The notes under the pieces: model-generated
What the model was told of the DNA's origin: nothing
Databases searched by the model: none
Seen by the model: only the letters and a program-made list of their open reading frames with translations
Assembly (NCBI GenBank): GCA_017509785.1
Contig: JAFWOT010000028.1
Coordinates: 80,488 to 144,487 of the forward strand
Reading direction: 5' to 3'
Length of the DNA stretch: 64,000 nt
Source of the DNA: Clostridia bacterium
GTDB lineage: Bacteria > Bacillota > Clostridia > Christensenellales > CAG-138
Position numbers and translations under genes: made by a program
Shown here: in pieces, positions 61,311-64,000 of the stretch
How the letters are laid out: each line of letters opens with the position of its first letter
Numbering within the stretch: position 1 is the stretch's first letter

Positions 61311-61448
61311 TTACCAGTTGATCTGGATGCTGTTGTCGCCATTCTTGAAGGACCACTCGTTGTCGTCGCCTACGCGATGATCGGTGTTGGTCACGTCGTT
61401 GATGTCGAAGCTTACAATTTCCATTTCGGGATCGGTATAACGCTTCAT
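61311..61448 (-). CDS. 45-residue peptide of the MKxYxxPEMEI type
   Basis: ATG 61448 follows AAAGGAG by seven bases; stop TAA at 61311..61313. The product is acidic and begins MKRYTDPEMEIVSFDINDVT, ending in DNSIQINW. Many Clostridia encode short proteins with this K-x-Y-x-x-P-E-hydrophobic-E opening next to genes for exported dockerin or repeat proteins; none has a defined function that I know. Here it lies 87 bases downstream of the large cohesin-like/InlB-repeat gene on the same strand and in front of a terminator. No signal peptide or cysteine is present. Confidence 0.75.
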   Translation of the reverse strand: MKRYTDPEMEIVSFDINDVTNTDHRVGDDNEWSFKNGDNSIQINW

Positions 61449-61535
61449 GTTTATACTCCTTTCCTTAACTTTATCGCCTGCCCCGCGCGGCCGAAGCCGC
61501 GCAGAGCCGACATAACACGGTTTTGAGGCAAAGCC

Positions 61536-63647
61536 TCAGTCATTCTGACCGACCATATTCACGCTGGATTCAATGGGCGTGTTCGTGGCGGTGCCGTTTA
61601 CTCCGTTGTAGGTGTAATCAATGTACGGAGTCATGGTGAAGACTACGTCGTTGCCGGTGGCGGGGATGTTCTTGATAACAACGGTGAACTCGAAGCTGTC
61701 ATCGGAAACGGTGTAGAGGTTCTTGCACTCGAGGGTCCTGGGGGTGCTGTTGTCGCTGCGGACCATCTCGACGTAGAGACGGGTGATCTTGTAGTATTCC
61801 TCGGTGGGACCGTAGTTGTCTTCGCCCTCAACAACGTAGGAATCGTTGAAGGTCACCTTGAAGATGAAGCGGATGTCGCTCTTGCCGTCGGCAGTCGCCC
61901 TCTCGCGGAGCTCAACGGTCTCAGCCTCAACGGTGGGAGCAGTGGGCTCATAGGGCTTCACGTAATAGGCGTTGATGACAACGTTCTCAGCAGGCATGGT
62001 GCCGCTGACGACGCCTTCGATATGATCGCGGAGATTCCCGTCGATATCTTCGGGGATCATGTCGGTCATGTCATACTCCGCGCCGTACTCGTAGGTGAAG
62101 GTCTTCGCGTCGATGGCGGCAACCCAATCTTCGAGAACGTCGGACCACCTATAGTAGTTGATGGTCACGGTGTAGGTGTTGATCCTGTACTGGGCGGTAA
62201 CGGTGATGTCCTCGGTGACGTTGGAGAAGTCCTTATCCCAACCGGTGAAGGTGTAGCCCTCACGGGTAGGATCGTTGGGAGCGGTCGCGGCCTCACCCTC
62301 GGAAACGACCTGGGTATCGATGACGGCGCCATTCCAATCAACGAAGGTTACCGTGTAGGTGGGAGCAACGTAGAGGTAGTAGAGAACGTCGATCTCGACG
62401 TCGTGAGCGGGCATCGTGCCGGAGATAACGGCCTGATCCTCATCCTTGAGCAGCCAGGTCTGGCCGTCCCACTCGATGGAAGCGGGGGAAGCGTAGCTGT
62501 ACTCCGCGCCGTACTCAAGGGTCACGATGACGGGGTTCTGGAGAGCGCCGTAGGTGGTATCCTTGATGTAGTAGATCTTCAGCTGATAGCTGTTGATCCT
62601 GTACTGGGCGGTTACGGTGATGTCCTCGGTGACGTTGGAGAAGTCCTTATCCCAACCGGTGAAGGTGTAGCCCTCACGGGTAGGATCGGTGGGAGCGGTC
62701 GCGGCAGCGCCGTGCCCGACGGTCTGGGTGTCAATAACGGTACCGTCGTAATCGACGAAGGTGACGGTGTGGGTGGCGGGAGCTTCCTCGCTGTAAACGA
62801 GGGTGTAGAGCTTGCCGCCCCAGCTCATCTCTTCGTACTCGTTGGTATACGCCGAATCAACGTCAACGATGAAGGTGTAGTCGACGCCGGTCTGGAAGGC
62901 GGAGGTGTCGATCGTGTAGTTGATGGTGAGGAAGGTGGTGCCGGGCTCAACGGTCACGAGCATCGCGTTGCCCTGGTCGGCCATGGGGTCGACGCCCTGG
63001 GTGCACTCGAGAACATCGGAAGAAATGCCAACGTATTCGAACACCTCGGTGTCATAGGTGGAGTGGCCATTGAACTGGAGACCGCCGAAGGTTATCTCCA
63101 CATTGGCTATGATGTCGATCTTGATGTTGTCGCCATCCCTGTAGATGACGAACTGGACGGGCTCGACGGAGGGCTCGGCATCTTCCTTATAGGTTACGGT
63201 ATGGACCTTGCCGCCCCAATCCATCTCTTCGTACTCGTTGGTGTAGGCCATGTCGATGTCGATATCGAAGGAGTACTCCTTGCCGGCCTCGAACTTTTCG
63301 GTATCAACGGTGTAATTGATGGTGAGGAAGGTGGTGCCGGGCTCGACGGTCACGAGCGTCGCGTTGCCCTGGTCGGCCATGGGGTCGACGCCCTGGGTGC
63401 AGTCAAGGACCGTGGACGAAAGACCGGTGTAGGTGAAGACTTCGGTGTCATAGGTTGTATGACCGTTCAGCTGAAGTCCGCCGAATGTCATCTGCTCGTT
63501 GGCAACAAAGTTGATAACGAACTTATCGCCGTCCCTCTCGGCTACGAAGCTCACGCTTTCGGTCTCGGCGAAAACGCTGAGGCCCGAGAATACGGTCAGC
63601 ATCATGGCAACCGCCATCAAAAACGCAAATATACGCTTGCTCTTCAT
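61536..63647 (-). CDS. Exported protein with two cohesin-like domains and InlB-type repeats
   Basis: 703 residues. A signal peptide ends near residue 27 (FSGLSVFA). Two cohesin-like domains follow (about 30-140 and 162-275), near duplicates: QMTFGGLQLNGHTTYDTEVF and EITFGGLQFNGHSTYDTEVF, each ending in YTNEYEEM-(D/S)-WGGK. Then come two copies of the InlB B-type repeat (EGYTFTGWDKDFSNVTEDIT) alternating with spacers. The C-terminal 130 residues form another beta domain (VETVELRERATADGKSDIRF). No LPXTG or S-layer motif is visible, so attachment may be by dockerin-cohesin pairing. Cohesin-like identity is by pattern and not proven. Confidence 0.8.
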   Translation of the reverse strand: MKSKRIFAFLMAVAMMLTVFSGLSVFAETESVSFVAERDGDKFVINFVANEQMTFGGLQLNGHTTYDTEVFTYTGLSSTVLDCTQGVDPMADQGNATLVTVEPGTTFLTINYTVDTEKFEAGKEYSFDIDIDMAYTNEYEEMDWGGKVHTVTYKEDAEPSVEPVQFVIYRDGDNIKIDIIANVEITFGGLQFNGHSTYDTEVFEYVGISSDVLECTQGVDPMADQGNAMLVTVEPGTTFLTINYTIDTSAFQTGVDYTFIVDVDSAYTNEYEEMSWGGKLYTLVYSEEAPATHTVTFVDYDGTVIDTQTVGHGAAATAPTDPTREGYTFTGWDKDFSNVTEDITVTAQYRINSYQLKIYYIKDTTYGALQNPVIVTLEYGAEYSYASPASIEWDGQTWLLKDEDQAVISGTMPAHDVEIDVLYYLYVAPTYTVTFVDWNGAVIDTQVVSEGEAATAPNDPTREGYTFTGWDKDFSNVTEDITVTAQYRINTYTVTINYYRWSDVLEDWVAAIDAKTFTYEYGAEYDMTDMIPEDIDGNLRDHIEGVVSGTMPAENVVINAYYVKPYEPTAPTVEAETVELRERATADGKSDIRFIFKVTFNDSYVVEGEDNYGPTEEYYKITRLYVEMVRSDNSTPRTLECKNLYTVSDDSFEFTVVIKNIPATGNDVVFTMTPYIDYTYNGVNGTATNTPIESSVNMVGQND
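62178..62290 (-). repeat. In-gene direct repeat, InlB-type unit copy B
   Basis: 113 bases matching 62592..62704 at 111 of 113 positions, coding the QYRIN-N-terminal junction and the InlB-type repeat. The near identity points to recent duplication or gene conversion. Confidence 0.9.
62592..62704 (-). repeat. In-gene direct repeat, InlB-type unit copy A
   Basis: Partner of 62178..62290 at 414-base spacing. The two differ only at one base in the ACGG stretch and one near the GGATCG end. Confidence 0.9.
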
Positions 63648-63729
63648 GGTTAGTTCCTTTCGTTTTTTTATTGATCGAAAAACGCGTTATGGAGGTATGC
63701 CCTAAGGCATACCTCCGATCCAACTGAAA

Positions 63730-64000
63730 TTACCAGGCGTAGGTCTGGTTGCCGACAGCAACCTGCTTTACCTTGGTAGCATCGATCGCCCTGATGTTGC
63801 CGTCATAGTTAAGGTCGGCGGCGAAGATCTGGAGAGCGGTCAGCGTGGAGTTGCCGACAGCGGCCTGGTTGACCCTGGTCGCGTCGAGAGCCCTTACCCT
63901 GCCGTCGAAGGTGACGTCGCCGCGTACGACGAGTACGAGGTAGACGTCCGCATCGGTAACGGTCACCTTGAAGGTGTGCTCGCCGTTGACGGTGGAGCAG
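63730..64000 (-). CDS. C-terminal end of a dockerin-bearing exported protein, start beyond the window
   Basis: 90 codons are visible, ending TAA at 63730. The N-terminal visible part is a beta strand pattern (EHTFKVTVTDADVYLVLV). A type I dockerin follows, with two F-hand loops: RGDVTFDGRVRALDATRVNQ and ADLNYDGNIRAIDATKVKQV. The calcium-binding Asp/Asn positions are conserved in both. It is upstream of the cohesin-like protein gene on the same strand, separated by 82 bases. Confidence 0.85.
   Translation of the reverse strand, partial: CSTVNGEHTFKVTVTDADVYLVLVVRGDVTFDGRVRALDATRVNQAAVGNSTLTALQIFAADLNYDGNIRAIDATKVKQVAVGNQTYAW

Overview
The window looks like the chromosome of a GC-rich, spore-forming, anaerobic member of the Clostridia, probably an uncultured gut Firmicute. 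Support: a spoIIAA-spoIIAB-sigF operon with a SigH-like promoter, the cotJ spore-coat operon, pyruvate:ferredoxin oxidoreductase, a CIRCE-controlled hrcA-grpE-dnaK-dnaJ operon, a clostripain-type protease, dockerin and cohesin-like surface proteins, and polyamine-free carbohydrate scavenging by symporter, ABC importer and glycosidases. No rRNA, tRNA, CRISPR array or intact transposase was seen. Most starts were placed from Shine-Dalgarno sequences and from ATGA/GTGA stop-start overlaps, which are frequent here.

Layout. 1-11.6 kb (minus strand): one nine-gene surface polysaccharide operon, from a membrane nucleotide-sugar 4,6-dehydratase through a phosphoglycosyl transferase-glycosyltransferase fusion, four more glycosyltransferases, an EpsG-like polymerase and an acyltransferase, to a Wzx-like flippase cut by the left edge. 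11.6-14.85 kb (minus): a textbook cobalamin riboswitch with its own promoter, followed by three overlapping genes for exported proteins. These are a DUF4430-dockerin protein, an alpha/alpha-toroid protein with a C-terminal membrane anchor, and a DUF4430 lipoprotein. The two fold types are those that make up mammalian intrinsic factor and transcobalamin, so this is the best candidate for an undescribed system: a split, surface-displayed corrinoid-capture apparatus. 14.9-18.3 kb: a membrane protein and a membrane-anchored clostripain. 18.5-21.8 kb: cotJABC, a possible forespore small gene, an Fe-S aldo/keto reductase and a flavin reductase. 21.9-26.5 kb: PFOR and a PhzF-like protein flanked by copies of a GGGACGGTT palindromic repeat.

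26.6-33.7 kb (minus): an ECF sigma/anti-sigma pair and the heat-shock operon. 33.7-36.3 kb: spoIIA operon, with aroB divergent. 36.4-39.1 kb (minus): a barstar-like gene behind a lipid-anchored barnase-like RNase, and a CHAP-domain protein with peptidoglycan-binding repeats. 39.3-46.6 kb (plus): a glycoside-use operon (GH2, GPH symporter, GT-B-like protein, GH36, small membrane protein). 46.8-49.1 kb: an ABC exporter pair. 49.2-54.8 kb (minus): a lipoprotein and a complete sugar ABC importer operon. 55.1-61.2 kb (plus): an SpoU methyltransferase, a zinc-ribbon membrane protein, TraX-like protein, a WalJ/YycJ-like hydrolase, a CPBP protease and RlmH. 61.3-64 kb (minus): a 45-residue peptide gene, a large exported protein with cohesin-like and InlB-type repeats, and the end of a dockerin protein.

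How the parts fit: the left half is dominated by envelope construction and cofactor capture, the centre by core metabolism, stress and sporulation control, and the right by carbohydrate uptake and surface proteins. Dockerin modules on the riboswitch-controlled protein and at the right edge, together with a cohesin-like protein, suggest that some exported proteins are assembled on a surface scaffold, but pairing is not shown by the sequence.
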